Assembly (NCBI GenBank): GCA_000153385.1
Contig: CH672374.1
Location: forward strand, 411,119 to 475,118
Direction of reading: 5' to 3'
From: Flavobacteria bacterium BBFL7
GTDB lineage: Bacteria > Bacteroidota > Bacteroidia > Flavobacteriales > Flavobacteriaceae
DNA length: 64,000 nt
Shown: positions 8,201 to 17,774 of the stretch, piece after piece
Layout: each line of letters opens with the position of its first letter
Position numbering within the stretch: the stretch's first letter is position 1
Program-made: the position numbers and the translations under genes
The notes under the pieces: model-generated
The model's database searches: none
Told to the model about the DNA's origin: nothing
What the model saw: only the letters and a program-made list of their open reading frames with translations

Positions 8201-10569
8201 GGTGGAATAATAGCGGTGCACAAGAAATTATTTCTAACACTGCTGTAGCAGACAATGCATGGAGACATATTGCTGTTACCTATAACGGATCTGATGTAAC
8301 ATTATATATAGATGGAGTAATCGATAATACTGCCACTCTAGTGCCTCCTACTGCAGATTCAAATACCCTAAGTATAGGTGCTAGATTTGAAGATGAAAAT
8401 AATGTTATCGAACACTGGAAAGGTGAATTAGATGAGATCAGAATGTGGAACATACCTTTAACCACTGATCAAATAAGATTTATTATGAATCAAGAGTTAG
8501 AAAATAACTCTGATCTAGTAAACGGGACGATAATACCATATACGGTTTCTAAAAACGAAATTGCTTCATTAGACTGGGAAGAACTTAATGCTTACTACAG
8601 TATGAATAGCTTCATAGGTACAGCTCTTAATGACGAGTCAGTTAATGATGGATATGGACGTATGGCAAACGACAACTACTTTGAGTTAAAAAATCAAACA
8701 GCTCCTTTACCGTATGAATCTAATGGAAATGGAACTTGGGAAGATCAAAGCTCTTGGGAAAATGGAAGTAAGCAATTTACTCCTGGTAGTTACAGGAATA
8801 TTAATGGTACTACCGTAAAAATTGATTGGAATATAGTAAGATCTAATCATGACCTAAACATTTTAAACACTGATATCGCTTTACTAGGTTTAATGTCACA
8901 ATCCGGTCAGATTAATGTTGATAATGATCACGGACTTACCATTACGCATTATCTAGAACTTGATGGTGTAATTGATTTAAAAGGTGAATCTCAATTAATA
9001 CAGACAGAGGACAGTGATTTAGTTGCTACTAGCGCTGGACGTTTAGAAAGAGATCAACAAGGTACTGCAGATAAGTTTAATTACAACTACTGGTCATCTC
9101 CTGTGAGTAGAATTAGCAATACAACAAATAATGCTGGCTTTAGTATCGCAGGTGAACTAAAAGACGGTACATATGTAAACAATCCACGTGATCTGAACTT
9201 CACTAATTATAATACTCGTGACGGCGCTCCTGGTACAGCAAGTACTGCTGCTACCATTTCATCAAGATGGTTATACAAATATGGTAATCAAACTGGTGGA
9301 CAATACTCTAACTGGCAATTAGTAGATCAAAACACTAATCTTAATCCAGGTGAAGGATGGACTATGAAAGGTACCGGAGCTGGTGGTACTGCAGATGAGC
9401 AAAACTATGTTTTTGTCGGTAAGCCTCATAATGGTGATATTGATTTACCAATAAATAATGGAAATGATTATCTAGTTGGAAATCCTTACCCTAGCGCACT
9501 AGATGCTCATGAATTTATCAATGACAATCCTAATATTGATGGAACAGTTTACTTCTGGGAACATTGGGGTGGTAACTCTCACCAGTTACAGCAATATCAA
9601 GGTGGTTATGCGATGTATAATTTATCTGGTGGACTAGGTAATGCTACTTATGGTACTTCTCACCCATCTGTTAATCAAGGTGGAATTGCTACTAAAGAGC
9701 CAGGACGTTTTATCCCAGTAGCACAAGGATTCTTTGTATCTGGTATATCTAATGGAACGGTAAAATTCCGCAATGATCAACGTCAGTTCGTAAAGGAGTC
9801 TTCTGGGAACAGCATCTTTGTTGCAGCTCCTGGTAGTAATGCAAATAACAATCCATATTCAGGATATAATACTCAAGGAGACATGAGACCTAAATTCAGA
9901 TTTGGATTTGATTCTCCTAGTGTTATTCATAGACAACTATTGTTGACTATAGATCCTAATGCAAGTACTGGATTTGATAGAGGTTTTGATGGGCATCAAT
10001 ATGATACACAGACTGATGATATGTCCTTCCAAATAGGTAATAAAAGTTTAAACATACAAGGTATTGATCAGATTTCTCAAAACACCATATTACCATTAAA
10101 CGTTAAAATAGGTACTACTGGTGTCGTTACAATCAAAATTGATGAGTTAGAAAACGTAGATCCATCTCAAGGTATATATCTTAAAGACGGTCTTAATAAC
10201 ACTTATCACGATTTAAGAGCTAGTGATTATACTAGTCCTCAATTATGGGCTGGAAATTATAATGATAGATTCTTTATCGTATTTGCTGACCCAACTACTC
10301 TTAGTAATAATGATGTAGTATTAAACGAAGATGATTTAGTTATCTACACACCTCAAGGAATGCAAAGCCTTAACATTAAAAAAGGTGTTGAAATGACAAT
10401 TGACTCTATCACCTTAACAAACATGTTAGGCCAGCAAGTTAAAACTTGGTCTGTTGCAGATCAAAACGGTATCATAGCAGTTCCTACTGATCAAATTGCA
10501 AATGGTAATTATATCGTTTCTATGGAAACTAACTTCGGTACTCAATCTAGAAAAGTTATCATCCAGTAA
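5203..10569 (+). CDS. Giant secreted LamG-containing protein with T9SS type A sorting domain (paralog 1)
   Basis: A 1788-aa exported protein. Residues 1-27 form a signal peptide (hydrophobic LLSTLLFLTALLSVAQ). A beta-rich module at about 30-140, with Cys pairs and a DRYGDQWNG stretch, is absent from the neighbouring paralog. A choice-of-anchor D-like Ig domain spans about 146-266, a FDNGASGWTS jelly-roll-like region 275-453, a concanavalin-like region with LTLWLR 472-723, and a clear LamG domain 934-1090 (WRHIAVTYNGSDVTLYIDG). A YWSSPVS region lies near 1296, and the Por secretion tail near 1710-1788 (NMLGQQVKTW...GNYIVSME, ending RKVIIQ) indicates T9SS secretion to the surface. LamG suggests glycan or protein binding; no catalytic domain is recognised. 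It is followed by a paralog from which it differs mainly at the N-terminus. Confidence 0.88.
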   Translation: MKNFTFLNCKNFLLSTLLFLTALLSVAQTSEVIVSVNWPQWSGENYLRVYDPSGTTLLDLCNPASCYTGANNSYSTSVNMGCLSDANNYSIRMYDRYGDQWNGTGANVTITSGGNVVLSTNHGGGGSSTASFNVYGGGSACVSGPQEIDIYGNGSLISDNDTTPDTIDGTDLGIIEGAGTLSSVFTITNSGSNDLVLTGSPRVEITGINAADFSVVTQPNATITGGSSEDVTINFSRTTAGTSNATVTILSNDGNEATYNFDITAQSVAPQYTMYYENFDNGASGWTSNTGSFNWTLGTTFEKGEGDYWYTNNFNNYPNNAEALLTSPVISTIGYTNLKFWIDFRTNTADTEDGMRVEYSANGGTTWSTLGAVGSGDNWYNGNDADGIANNAHAWVGDNSNLDSSLSRFEEASHVLPATLYNNPLVRFRVRFESDNNGQRDDGVLIDNVIITGSPLALPMASDGPADVSDNLTLWLRSQDIPQTDGSLLTNWDDMAIGNDASEIASSAPTFANNVSQNINFNPTVNFDRSQQQHMRGKGGFNSNEYWIVVRSSIDMTNSLAGETMLIGAKYAPINPAKDPSGLGWGPVSARYTNEVLAHSIGTVSENDSNSGYGRAFSDASRTFDDVHIINIKNNPVNNETEMYLNGRKIDNATGRTTVSNQTLNFEGFSNKPFYLGAGRYQLNGLPFETHLNGQITEVFSYRDKLDATVQQRIYSYLAIKNGVSLHNPASTLDDHRADWDYLNSDDSVIWDYSTNTNYNYDVAAIGRDDDSDLNQKQSKSENSTSIVAIGLDKVEDLGTENSNSFSNDKDFLIWGHNGQDLNAYATVLDYDLGIANAVETNITRINRIWKIDEVATNEVAKTEVRISTTDFSGLPALTDDSKYVLIVADDENFTNNLETAFFKEDGTYQRAKYDFDGTKYFSIGITYVKQEERSISFDGIDDHIEIPESDGLGGRFTCSVWIYSEGANNTSSNKTIVAKRTGNSGFQMYLRPDNRVAVWWNNSGAQEIISNTAVADNAWRHIAVTYNGSDVTLYIDGVIDNTATLVPPTADSNTLSIGARFEDENNVIEHWKGELDEIRMWNIPLTTDQIRFIMNQELENNSDLVNGTIIPYTVSKNEIASLDWEELNAYYSMNSFIGTALNDESVNDGYGRMANDNYFELKNQTAPLPYESNGNGTWEDQSSWENGSKQFTPGSYRNINGTTVKIDWNIVRSNHDLNILNTDIALLGLMSQSGQINVDNDHGLTITHYLELDGVIDLKGESQLIQTEDSDLVATSAGRLERDQQGTADKFNYNYWSSPVSRISNTTNNAGFSIAGELKDGTYVNNPRDLNFTNYNTRDGAPGTASTAATISSRWLYKYGNQTGGQYSNWQLVDQNTNLNPGEGWTMKGTGAGGTADEQNYVFVGKPHNGDIDLPINNGNDYLVGNPYPSALDAHEFINDNPNIDGTVYFWEHWGGNSHQLQQYQGGYAMYNLSGGLGNATYGTSHPSVNQGGIATKEPGRFIPVAQGFFVSGISNGTVKFRNDQRQFVKESSGNSIFVAAPGSNANNNPYSGYNTQGDMRPKFRFGFDSPSVIHRQLLLTIDPNASTGFDRGFDGHQYDTQTDDMSFQIGNKSLNIQGIDQISQNTILPLNVKIGTTGVVTIKIDELENVDPSQGIYLKDGLNNTYHDLRASDYTSPQLWAGNYNDRFFIVFADPTTLSNNDVVLNEDDLVIYTPQGMQSLNIKKGVEMTIDSITLTNMLGQQVKTWSVADQNGIIAVPTDQIANGNYIVSMETNFGTQSRKVIIQ

Positions 10570-10592
10570 TTATAAAAGCATCTCAAATACAT

Positions 10593-10618
10593 GGCTCAAA
10601 CTATAAGATGTTTGAGTC
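10593..10618. other. Hairpin between the two giant paralogs
   Basis: GGCTCAAAC (10593-10601) and GTTTGAGTC (10610-10618) can form a 9-bp stem with one G-U pair and an 8-nt loop. No T-run follows, so it is not a standard intrinsic terminator; it may stabilise or process the transcript. Confidence 0.45.
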
Positions 10619-10635
10619 GTGGAATTTGTTTTAAC

Positions 10636-10653
10636 ACGCTTTCGCGAAAGCGT
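10636..10653. repeat. Dispersed palindrome, perfect 18-mer
   Basis: ACGCTTTCGCGAAAGCGT in the 121-bp gap between the two giant secreted protein genes. Confidence 0.95.
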
Positions 10654-10690
10654 ATATCTTAAATCTCCCCATACTTAGAACCTTACAAAC

Positions 10691-13600
10691 ATGAAATTAA
10701 ATTTACTAACACTAATATGCTTGTTATTCATATCAAGTGTTAAAGCAACAGAAAGAAGTTATAGTAGCGATAACATTGAACCTAAAATTTATGCTGCTCC
10801 AGATATATCTATTACATCTAATAATATCGAGATTTTAGATGGCACAACAACGACCAGTACGGCTAACAATACAAATTTTGGATCAATAGAAGGACCTGAA
10901 AGAATTTATAAGAGATTCACAATTAATAATGTAGGTACAGATCAATTAATAATGACAGGAAGTAATCCGGTTACTTTTTCTGGTACTGGAGGAGCATATT
11001 ATGACGTGGTTGAACAACCTACAGGAATCATACCTAGTGGTGGTAGTTTAAGCTTTTTTGTATTTGTATCAAGACCTGCACCTGGAACAAGTTTGGCAAC
11101 ATGTACTATATCCTCAAATGATCCAGATGAAGCAACTTATACCTTTGAGGTTACTTCAACTTCGACTACTAAAAGGAATACATTTTTTTATGAGAATTTT
11201 GATTCCGGAACGAATGGATGGACCAGTAGTGGAACAAATCTTAAATGGACTTTAGGAACTACGTATGAAAAAGGAGAAGGATTATATTTTTATACAGATA
11301 ATTTTTATAACTATCCTAGTAATGCAAGAGCTACTTTAGAGAGTCCAACCATTTCCACATTAGGATTCACAGATCTTGAATTTCAATTTGACTTTAGAAC
11401 TAATACCAACGATGCAAATGACGGTATGAGAGTTGAGTATAGTGCAAACAATGGTATTACCTGGGATGTATTAGGCTCACAAAACTCAGGAGTAAATTGG
11501 TATAATGGAAATAATGTAGATGCGCTGTCTATTGATTCACATGGATGGATAGGTGATAATTCTAACCTTAATTCGTCAGATAGTAGATTTGAAAACGCTT
11601 CTCATGAGTTGCCAGCTACGCTCAATAATAATGCTTTAGTCAAATTTAGAATAGTTTTTGCTTCAGATGCAGACAATACGAGAGACGCTGGTGTATTAGT
11701 AGATAATATAATTTTAAGGGGAATTCCTAATACAATTCCGGTAGCACCTGATGGGCCAGCAGATGTAAAAGATAATTTATCATTGTGGCTTAGAGCTACA
11801 GACATTTCAAATACTGACGGTACCCAGATTCTTACTTGGGAAGACATGGCGCTGGACAACGATGCAAAAGAGGCTGCTTCAAATGCTCCTTTCTACGTTA
11901 ATAACGTAAATAAAAATGTGAATTTCAATCCAGCAATCGATTTTGACAGGACAGCACAGCATCACATGAAAGGTAAAGCAGGTTTTAATTCAAACGATTA
12001 CTGGATCGTGGTAAAATCTACATTAGACATTAGTAATTCATATGCCGGTGAAACCATGGTGTTAAGTGCTAAAGTATCTGCCATTAATCCAGCTAAAGAT
12101 CCTTCTGGGTTAGGTTGGGGACCAGTATCTGCACGCTATACAAACGAGGTACTAGCACATAGTGTAGAAACAGTTCCAACTAATTTAACTAATAACTATG
12201 AAGGTTATGGTAGAGCATATAGTGATCCATCAAGGACATTTAACGATGTGAACATTATCAATGTAAAGAATAATCCTTTAAATAATAGTACTGAAATTTA
12301 TATTAATGGTAGAAAGGTAGATAATGCGACGGGAACTACTTCTTCTAGTGGCGAAACCTTATTATTTAATGGTTTCCTAGACAAGCCCTATTATCTAGGC
12401 GCAGGAAGATATCAATTAAATGGATTACCATATGAGACACATTTAAATGGTCAGATAACAGAAGTTTTTAGTTATTCTGATCGACTCATCGATAATGAAC
12501 AACAAAAGGTCTACTCTTATCTAGCTATTAAAAATGGAATTACTCTTCATGCTCCTACGAGTACGTTAGTTGACCATCAAGCAGATTGGGATTATATCGA
12601 TTCTAGTAATAATATTATATGGGATTATAGCTCTAATACTGGTTATAATTATGACGTTGCAGCAATAGGTAGAGATGATGACTCTGAGTTGAATCAAAAG
12701 CAGTCTAAAAGTGAGAACTCTACATCCATTATCGCAATAGGCTTAAATACTGTAGAAAATCTAGGTACAGAAAATAGCAATACATTTGGAACAGATAAGG
12801 AGTTTCTTGTTTGGGGACATAATGGTCAGGATACAGATACTAGCCCTAATGCGGTTGAATATGAGATAGGTTCATCAAATACTGTCACCACTACAACTGA
12901 TAAGATGAATCGTATCTGGAAAATTGAAGAGGTGAATTCTGATATACCTACTGTAGAACTGCGTGTTCACAAAAATGATCTAACAGGTTTGCCTACGGTG
13001 ACTGAAGACATGGAATATGTACTACTAGTGGCAGATGATGAAAACTTTACTACAAACTTTAAGACTATTTTCTTTAAAAAAGATGGTGATTACTACAGAG
13101 CTAAATATGATTTTAACGGAGTTGAATTTTTCAGTTTAGGTACAGCAGCTGTGGTTTACACCTCAAGAGGTCTTGAATTTGATGGAGCAGATGATCATAT
13201 AAATGTAGAGAATGGTGTAGATCTTAGTACAAGCTTCACTATTTCAGCATGGGTAAATAGTCATGGGAATAATGATCGTAACAACGCCAAAACTATTTTA
13301 GCTAAAAGACAAGGTGGCTCTGGATATCACTTCTACCTTAACCGTTCAAATAAATTGATCATGTGGTGGAACAACGGTTCAAACCAAAGTTTATCAAGTA
13401 ATACAGCATTAACTAATAATGCATGGAGACATGTTGCTGTAACTTATGATGGAGATATTAAGTTATATATAGATGGTGTTTTAGATAGACAAATTGCAAG
13501 AACTGCTCCTATTCCTAATTCGCACTTATTTAGCATTGGAGCACGTAGAAATGGTAATGGGAATTTAAATAATGAATGGAAAGGTGGATTAGATGAGCTA

Positions 13601-15724
13601 AGAATATGGAATCAAGCTTTAACTGAATCTCAGATCAGGTTTATCATGAACCAAGAGATTCAAGAAATCTCTGATCAAGTTGAAGGTGAGATAATACCTT
13701 CAACAGTTACAAAAAATGAAGTCGTTTCAATTGATTGGGATCAATTATCTGCCTATTATGATTTGAATAGTTATATAGGGACAGCACTTAATGACCAATC
13801 AATAAATAAAGGATATGCACAGTTATATGAAAAAGATCGTTTTGAGATGGAACTGCAAAAGGCTCCACTACCCTACATCTCAACCACTAACAATGATTGG
13901 GAAGATATCAATGCATGGGAAAATGGATCTGAACTATTTACTCCTGGAAGCTTCAGAAATATCAATGGTAATACCGTTAAAATAGATTGGAATATTGTAA
14001 AAACAAACCATCAATTAGATATTAATAATACTGATGTGACTTTACTTGGTCTTATGGTTGAATCGAATCAAATTAATGTCAATAACGATCATGGGTTAAC
14101 TGTAACACATCATCTTTTATTGGATGGAACAATTGATTTAAAAGGTGAATCACAATTAGTTCAAAACACAGATAGTGATTTAGTCGCAACCAGTACTGGT
14201 AAGATAGAAAGAGATCAACAAGGTACATCTGACCGGTTCAATTACAACTACTGGTCATCTCCTGTTAGTTTGATTAACTCTAGTAATATCAATACAGATT
14301 TTTCAATCGATGATGTACTTAAAGACGGAACATTTGTAGACAATCCTAGAGATTTAAATTGGACCTCTACCGCAGTAAGAGATGGATCTGCTGGAAATGC
14401 TAGTACAGCAGCCACTATTTCAGGAAGGTGGATATATAAATATTCTAATCTACTGGCAGGGCAATATTCAAACTGGACCTATTTAGGTCCTAATGGGAAC
14501 TTAAAAGCTGGTGAAGGATGGACGATGAAAGGTACCGGAGCTTCATCAAGTAACCAAAATTATGTTTTTGTTGGTAAACCTAACAATGGAGATATCGACT
14601 TAACGGTTTTTGATGGTAATATTTATCTAATTGGTAATCCATATCCTAGCGCCTTGGACGCGCACGAGTTTATTAATGATAATCCAGATCTAGACGGTAC
14701 AATATATCTTTGGGAACATTGGGGTGGAAACTCACATCAACTTCAACTTTATCAAGGTGGATATGCGATGTATAATTTATCTGGAGGATTAGGTAATGCA
14801 ACAATTGGAACATCGCATCCGTCAGTAAATCAAGGTGGTATTGCGGTAAAAGAACCTAAAAGGTTTATACCTGTGGCACAAGGTTTCTTTGTAACAGGTA
14901 TATCAAATGGTAATATCAAATTTAGAAATGATCAAAGGCAATTTGTAACAGAGGCTTCTGGAAATAGCATATTTGTAGCAGCTCCGGGAAGTAATGCAAA
15001 TAGTAATCCATTTTCAGGTTATAATACTAGTTCAGATTTAAGACCAAAATTTAGATTTGGCCTTGATTCTCCTAACCTAATTCACAGGCAATTATTATTA
15101 ACTATTGATCCTAATGCAAGTACCGGATTTGATAGAGCATTTGATGGTTATCAATATGACACTCAAATTGACGACATGTCATTTGACTTAAACGATGAAG
15201 CTTTAAATATTCAAGCTATTGATCAAGTAGACATTACTACTACTCTACCTCTACAAATAAAAGTAGGAACAGCTGGTTCTATAACTATTAAAATCGATGA
15301 ATTAGAAAATGTTAATCCTTCTTTAGATATATACTTAAGAGACTCATTGGATAACACATATCACAATTTAAGAAACAATAGTTATGTAAGTGGATCATTA
15401 GCTGTAGGTAATTATAATGACCGATTCTCTATTGTCTTTAACGACCCTACTACTCTTAGTAATAGTAGTGCTCAATTAACTGAAAATGACATTATAGTTT
15501 TTACGCCTAGCGGACAAGATGCCCTACACATTAAAAAAGGTGTACAGATAGATATTGATACAGTAACATTAACTAACATGTTAGGTCAGCAAATTAAAAG
15601 TTGGAATGTAAGCGATCAACAAGGGATTATAAAAGTACCAGTAGATCAAATCGCTACAGGAAACTACATAGTAACTATGCAAACTAGTTATGGAATACAA
15701 ACAAGGAAGGTAATTATAAAGTAA
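10691..15724 (+). CDS. Giant secreted LamG-containing protein with T9SS type A sorting domain (paralog 2)
   Basis: A 1677-aa exported paralog of the preceding gene. A signal peptide (MKLNLLTLICLLFISSVKA) is cleaved near residue 19. Then come a choice-of-anchor D-like domain (about 38-158), the FDSGTNGWTSSG region, the LSLWLRATDI concanavalin-like region, a LamG domain at about 825-984 (WRHVAVTYDGDIKLYIDG), the YWSSPVS region, and a T9SS type A tail ending RKVIIK. Long blocks are nearly identical to paralog 1, for example DPSGLGWGPVSARYTNEV and EHWGGNSHQLQ. It lacks the extra N-terminal module of paralog 1. Tandem duplication followed by divergence is the simplest reading. A terminator follows at 15750. 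No enzyme active site is recognised. Confidence 0.88.
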   Translation: MKLNLLTLICLLFISSVKATERSYSSDNIEPKIYAAPDISITSNNIEILDGTTTTSTANNTNFGSIEGPERIYKRFTINNVGTDQLIMTGSNPVTFSGTGGAYYDVVEQPTGIIPSGGSLSFFVFVSRPAPGTSLATCTISSNDPDEATYTFEVTSTSTTKRNTFFYENFDSGTNGWTSSGTNLKWTLGTTYEKGEGLYFYTDNFYNYPSNARATLESPTISTLGFTDLEFQFDFRTNTNDANDGMRVEYSANNGITWDVLGSQNSGVNWYNGNNVDALSIDSHGWIGDNSNLNSSDSRFENASHELPATLNNNALVKFRIVFASDADNTRDAGVLVDNIILRGIPNTIPVAPDGPADVKDNLSLWLRATDISNTDGTQILTWEDMALDNDAKEAASNAPFYVNNVNKNVNFNPAIDFDRTAQHHMKGKAGFNSNDYWIVVKSTLDISNSYAGETMVLSAKVSAINPAKDPSGLGWGPVSARYTNEVLAHSVETVPTNLTNNYEGYGRAYSDPSRTFNDVNIINVKNNPLNNSTEIYINGRKVDNATGTTSSSGETLLFNGFLDKPYYLGAGRYQLNGLPYETHLNGQITEVFSYSDRLIDNEQQKVYSYLAIKNGITLHAPTSTLVDHQADWDYIDSSNNIIWDYSSNTGYNYDVAAIGRDDDSELNQKQSKSENSTSIIAIGLNTVENLGTENSNTFGTDKEFLVWGHNGQDTDTSPNAVEYEIGSSNTVTTTTDKMNRIWKIEEVNSDIPTVELRVHKNDLTGLPTVTEDMEYVLLVADDENFTTNFKTIFFKKDGDYYRAKYDFNGVEFFSLGTAAVVYTSRGLEFDGADDHINVENGVDLSTSFTISAWVNSHGNNDRNNAKTILAKRQGGSGYHFYLNRSNKLIMWWNNGSNQSLSSNTALTNNAWRHVAVTYDGDIKLYIDGVLDRQIARTAPIPNSHLFSIGARRNGNGNLNNEWKGGLDELRIWNQALTESQIRFIMNQEIQEISDQVEGEIIPSTVTKNEVVSIDWDQLSAYYDLNSYIGTALNDQSINKGYAQLYEKDRFEMELQKAPLPYISTTNNDWEDINAWENGSELFTPGSFRNINGNTVKIDWNIVKTNHQLDINNTDVTLLGLMVESNQINVNNDHGLTVTHHLLLDGTIDLKGESQLVQNTDSDLVATSTGKIERDQQGTSDRFNYNYWSSPVSLINSSNINTDFSIDDVLKDGTFVDNPRDLNWTSTAVRDGSAGNASTAATISGRWIYKYSNLLAGQYSNWTYLGPNGNLKAGEGWTMKGTGASSSNQNYVFVGKPNNGDIDLTVFDGNIYLIGNPYPSALDAHEFINDNPDLDGTIYLWEHWGGNSHQLQLYQGGYAMYNLSGGLGNATIGTSHPSVNQGGIAVKEPKRFIPVAQGFFVTGISNGNIKFRNDQRQFVTEASGNSIFVAAPGSNANSNPFSGYNTSSDLRPKFRFGLDSPNLIHRQLLLTIDPNASTGFDRAFDGYQYDTQIDDMSFDLNDEALNIQAIDQVDITTTLPLQIKVGTAGSITIKIDELENVNPSLDIYLRDSLDNTYHNLRNNSYVSGSLAVGNYNDRFSIVFNDPTTLSNSSAQLTENDIIVFTPSGQDALHIKKGVQIDIDTVTLTNMLGQQIKSWNVSDQQGIIKVPVDQIATGNYIVTMQTSYGIQTRKVIIK

Positions 15725-15749
15725 TCGGGACTTTTTATTTCCACAAGAA

Positions 15750-15780
15750 AGCCCTAACTGGTTAAACAGTTAGGGCTTTT
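15750..15780. terminator. Bidirectional terminator between LamG paralog 2 and pepD
   Basis: Stem AGCCCTAACTG (15750-15760) / CAGTTAGGGCT (15767-15777), 11 bp, with a T-run on the right and A-rich flank on the left; it can serve both converging genes. Confidence 0.92.
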
Positions 15781-15804
15781 CTTTTCTATTTTAATAACCA
15801 GAGT

Positions 15805-17259
15805 TTACGCTTTTGGTATATCTTTTAAAATATCTAATAGATATTTCCAAAATTTCTGAACAGATGGAATTTCCACATGCTCATCAGGGCTATGTGCTCC
15901 TCTAATATTAGGACCAAAGGATATCATATCCAATCCAGGATAACGCTCTCCTAAAATTCCACATTCTAGTCCTGCATGACAGGCTACAACTCTAGGTTCA
16001 TGATCAAATAAAGTCTCATACTTTGCTTTAGCAATTTCTAAAATAGCACTATCAGTATTAGGCTGCCATCCTGGATAATCTCCAGATAGTGTTACCTTCA
16101 TTTCTGCGAGTTTCATTACAGCACTAATTGATGATGCTAGATCCGTTTTAGAACTATCCACAGAAGAACGTGTTAAACATGCAATCTGGAGATTACCTTC
16201 CTCTAAAGTAACACGAGCAAGATTATTAGATGTTTCTACTAAATCTGAAATGTCCGGACTCATACGGTACACTCCATTGTGAATTCCTAATAAAGTAAAA
16301 ACTAGGTTGCGACTATCACTTGCACTCAACACTAATTTAGATGCTGTAGTGTCTGTTAAAGAGATATCGAGTTTTGATTCTAATGATTTGTATTCATCAT
16401 GTATAGCCGCTTTACAACGATTAAATTGATCCATTATCTCATCCGTTTTCATAAAACTAATGATTGTATTGGCTTCACGTGGTATCGCATTACGTAAACT
16501 ACCTCCATGGATACTTTCTATATGAACATGACCTACTTTTTGCATAGCATCTAGTAAACGAGTCATCATTTTATTTGCATTTCCCAAACCTTTAATGATA
16601 TCCATACCACTATGTCCACCATTAAGTCCTTTAACACTTAAAACCGCTGTAGTATATTCAACAGGTATGTTCTCGAGGTTATATTCTTTTGTAGCCGTAA
16701 TATCTACACCACCAGCACATCCTATGTCTATTTCATCATCTTCTTCTGTATCTAAATTTAAAAGTATGGTACCAGATAAAATGGTTTTATCTAATTCTTT
16801 TGCACCAGTCATTCCTGTTTCCTCATCGATAGTAAACAATGCTTCTATAGCAGGATGAGCAATATCATTAGATGATAATACAGACATTATTGCCGCGACA
16901 CCTATTCCATTATCTGCTCCTAGGGTTGTTCCATTTGCTGCAATAATATCGCCTTCTACATACATCTCGATACCTTGACTAAGAAAATCAAAGTCAGTAT
17001 CGTTGTTTTTTTGATGTACCATGTCTATATGCGATTGCATGATAATTGTTTTACGACTTTCCATTCCTGGACTAGCCGGTTTTTTAATAATCACATTTCC
17101 GATGGCATCTTCTATAACCTCAAGACCTAGCTTTCTACCAAAATCTACCATAAAAGCACGTACACGTTCTTCTTTTTTTGAAGGTCGTGGTACAGCATTT
17201 AAATCTGCAAAATGATTCCAAAGCACTTGTGGTTCCTGCTTTCTTACTTCTTCTGACAT
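15805..17259 (-). CDS. pepD: Aminoacyl-histidine dipeptidase (cytosol non-specific dipeptidase)
   Basis: A 484-aa zinc dipeptidase of the PepD/M20 group, close to the E. coli length of 485. It hydrolyses dipeptides such as Xaa-His in the cytoplasm. Metal-site motifs are visible: QSHIDMVHQK (first His and Asp), the GTTLGADNGIGVA loop with the bridging Asp, TIDEETGMTGA with the catalytic Glu pair, and CHAGLECGI plus GAHSPDEHVEI toward the C-terminus. The lid domain carries NGGHSGMDI. There is no signal peptide. It stands alone on the minus strand, converging with LamG paralog 2 through a shared terminator. Assignment is firm. Confidence 0.96.
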   Translation of the reverse strand: MSEEVRKQEPQVLWNHFADLNAVPRPSKKEERVRAFMVDFGRKLGLEVIEDAIGNVIIKKPASPGMESRKTIIMQSHIDMVHQKNNDTDFDFLSQGIEMYVEGDIIAANGTTLGADNGIGVAAIMSVLSSNDIAHPAIEALFTIDEETGMTGAKELDKTILSGTILLNLDTEEDDEIDIGCAGGVDITATKEYNLENIPVEYTTAVLSVKGLNGGHSGMDIIKGLGNANKMMTRLLDAMQKVGHVHIESIHGGSLRNAIPREANTIISFMKTDEIMDQFNRCKAAIHDEYKSLESKLDISLTDTTASKLVLSASDSRNLVFTLLGIHNGVYRMSPDISDLVETSNNLARVTLEEGNLQIACLTRSSVDSSKTDLASSISAVMKLAEMKVTLSGDYPGWQPNTDSAILEIAKAKYETLFDHEPRVVACHAGLECGILGERYPGLDMISFGPNIRGAHSPDEHVEIPSVQKFWKYLLDILKDIPKA

Positions 17260-17351
17260 AGCTTTTTATTTTAAAGGGCTAAGATAAGGTAGCATTATGG
17301 CTCTACCATTTGAAAGTGGTTTTTTTTCCCTACAATACCTATATTGCCATC

Positions 17352-17588
17352 ATGAATTTAAAACGCAATATTCTTCTCGCCTTAATCGCTAGCCTTACAT
17401 TAGGTCTGGCTCCATTCAAGCCAGAACCACATATCTGGGGAAAATTAAAATGGATAGCCGGTGGTGCTGATGGGATGGAACTAATGGACTATTGGGATAC
17501 ATTTATTCATGGTGCTCCTTGGGTTGCATTAATCTTATTCCTATTTCTCTTTCTTATAAGAAATTTTAAAAAAACTACAGATTCATAA
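17352..17588 (+). CDS. Small conserved membrane protein
   Basis: A 78-aa protein with two hydrophobic segments: residues about 5-20 (ILLALIASLTLGLAPF) and about 53-70 (WVALILFLFLFLI), joined by a loop containing PEPHIWGKLKWIAGG and MDYWDTFIHG. I recall similar short proteins in Flavobacteria, sometimes labelled as transporter-related without evidence; the function is unknown. I start it at the ATG at 17352; an in-frame TTG at 17310 would add 14 residues with no support. It is divergent from pepD, and the ATGs lie 92 bp apart. Confidence 0.7.
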   Translation: MNLKRNILLALIASLTLGLAPFKPEPHIWGKLKWIAGGADGMELMDYWDTFIHGAPWVALILFLFLFLIRNFKKTTDS

Positions 17589-17738
17589 GATATTTCTAGC
17601 TGACAGTCTTCTACTAGATAAAAGTATTAATTCGATTTTCATTTCTTCTTTTTGAATATACTAGTCATCATCTCCATCTACTTCTCTATCACTACAAGTA
17701 CGACAACCGGTTAGTAGTTAATGTGTGATGCTGTATAT

Positions 17739-17752
17739 GCTTTCGCGAAAGC
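17739..17752. repeat. Dispersed palindrome, perfect 14-mer
   Basis: GCTTTCGCGAAAGC in the intergenic region upstream of dnaK. Confidence 0.93.
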
Positions 17753-17774
17753 GAGATCAAATAAGCTTTTCAAA

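Noticed and set aside
11058-11255. Open frames of 60 to 230 codons overlapping the large genes on the other strand or frame, such as this one and 40087-40779
   Set aside because: They lie inside well-supported genes, have no family features and arise from biased codon use.
5203-15724. The two giant genes as one broken gene
   Set aside because: Each has its own signal peptide and its own complete sorting tail, with a 121-bp gap, so they are paralogs.
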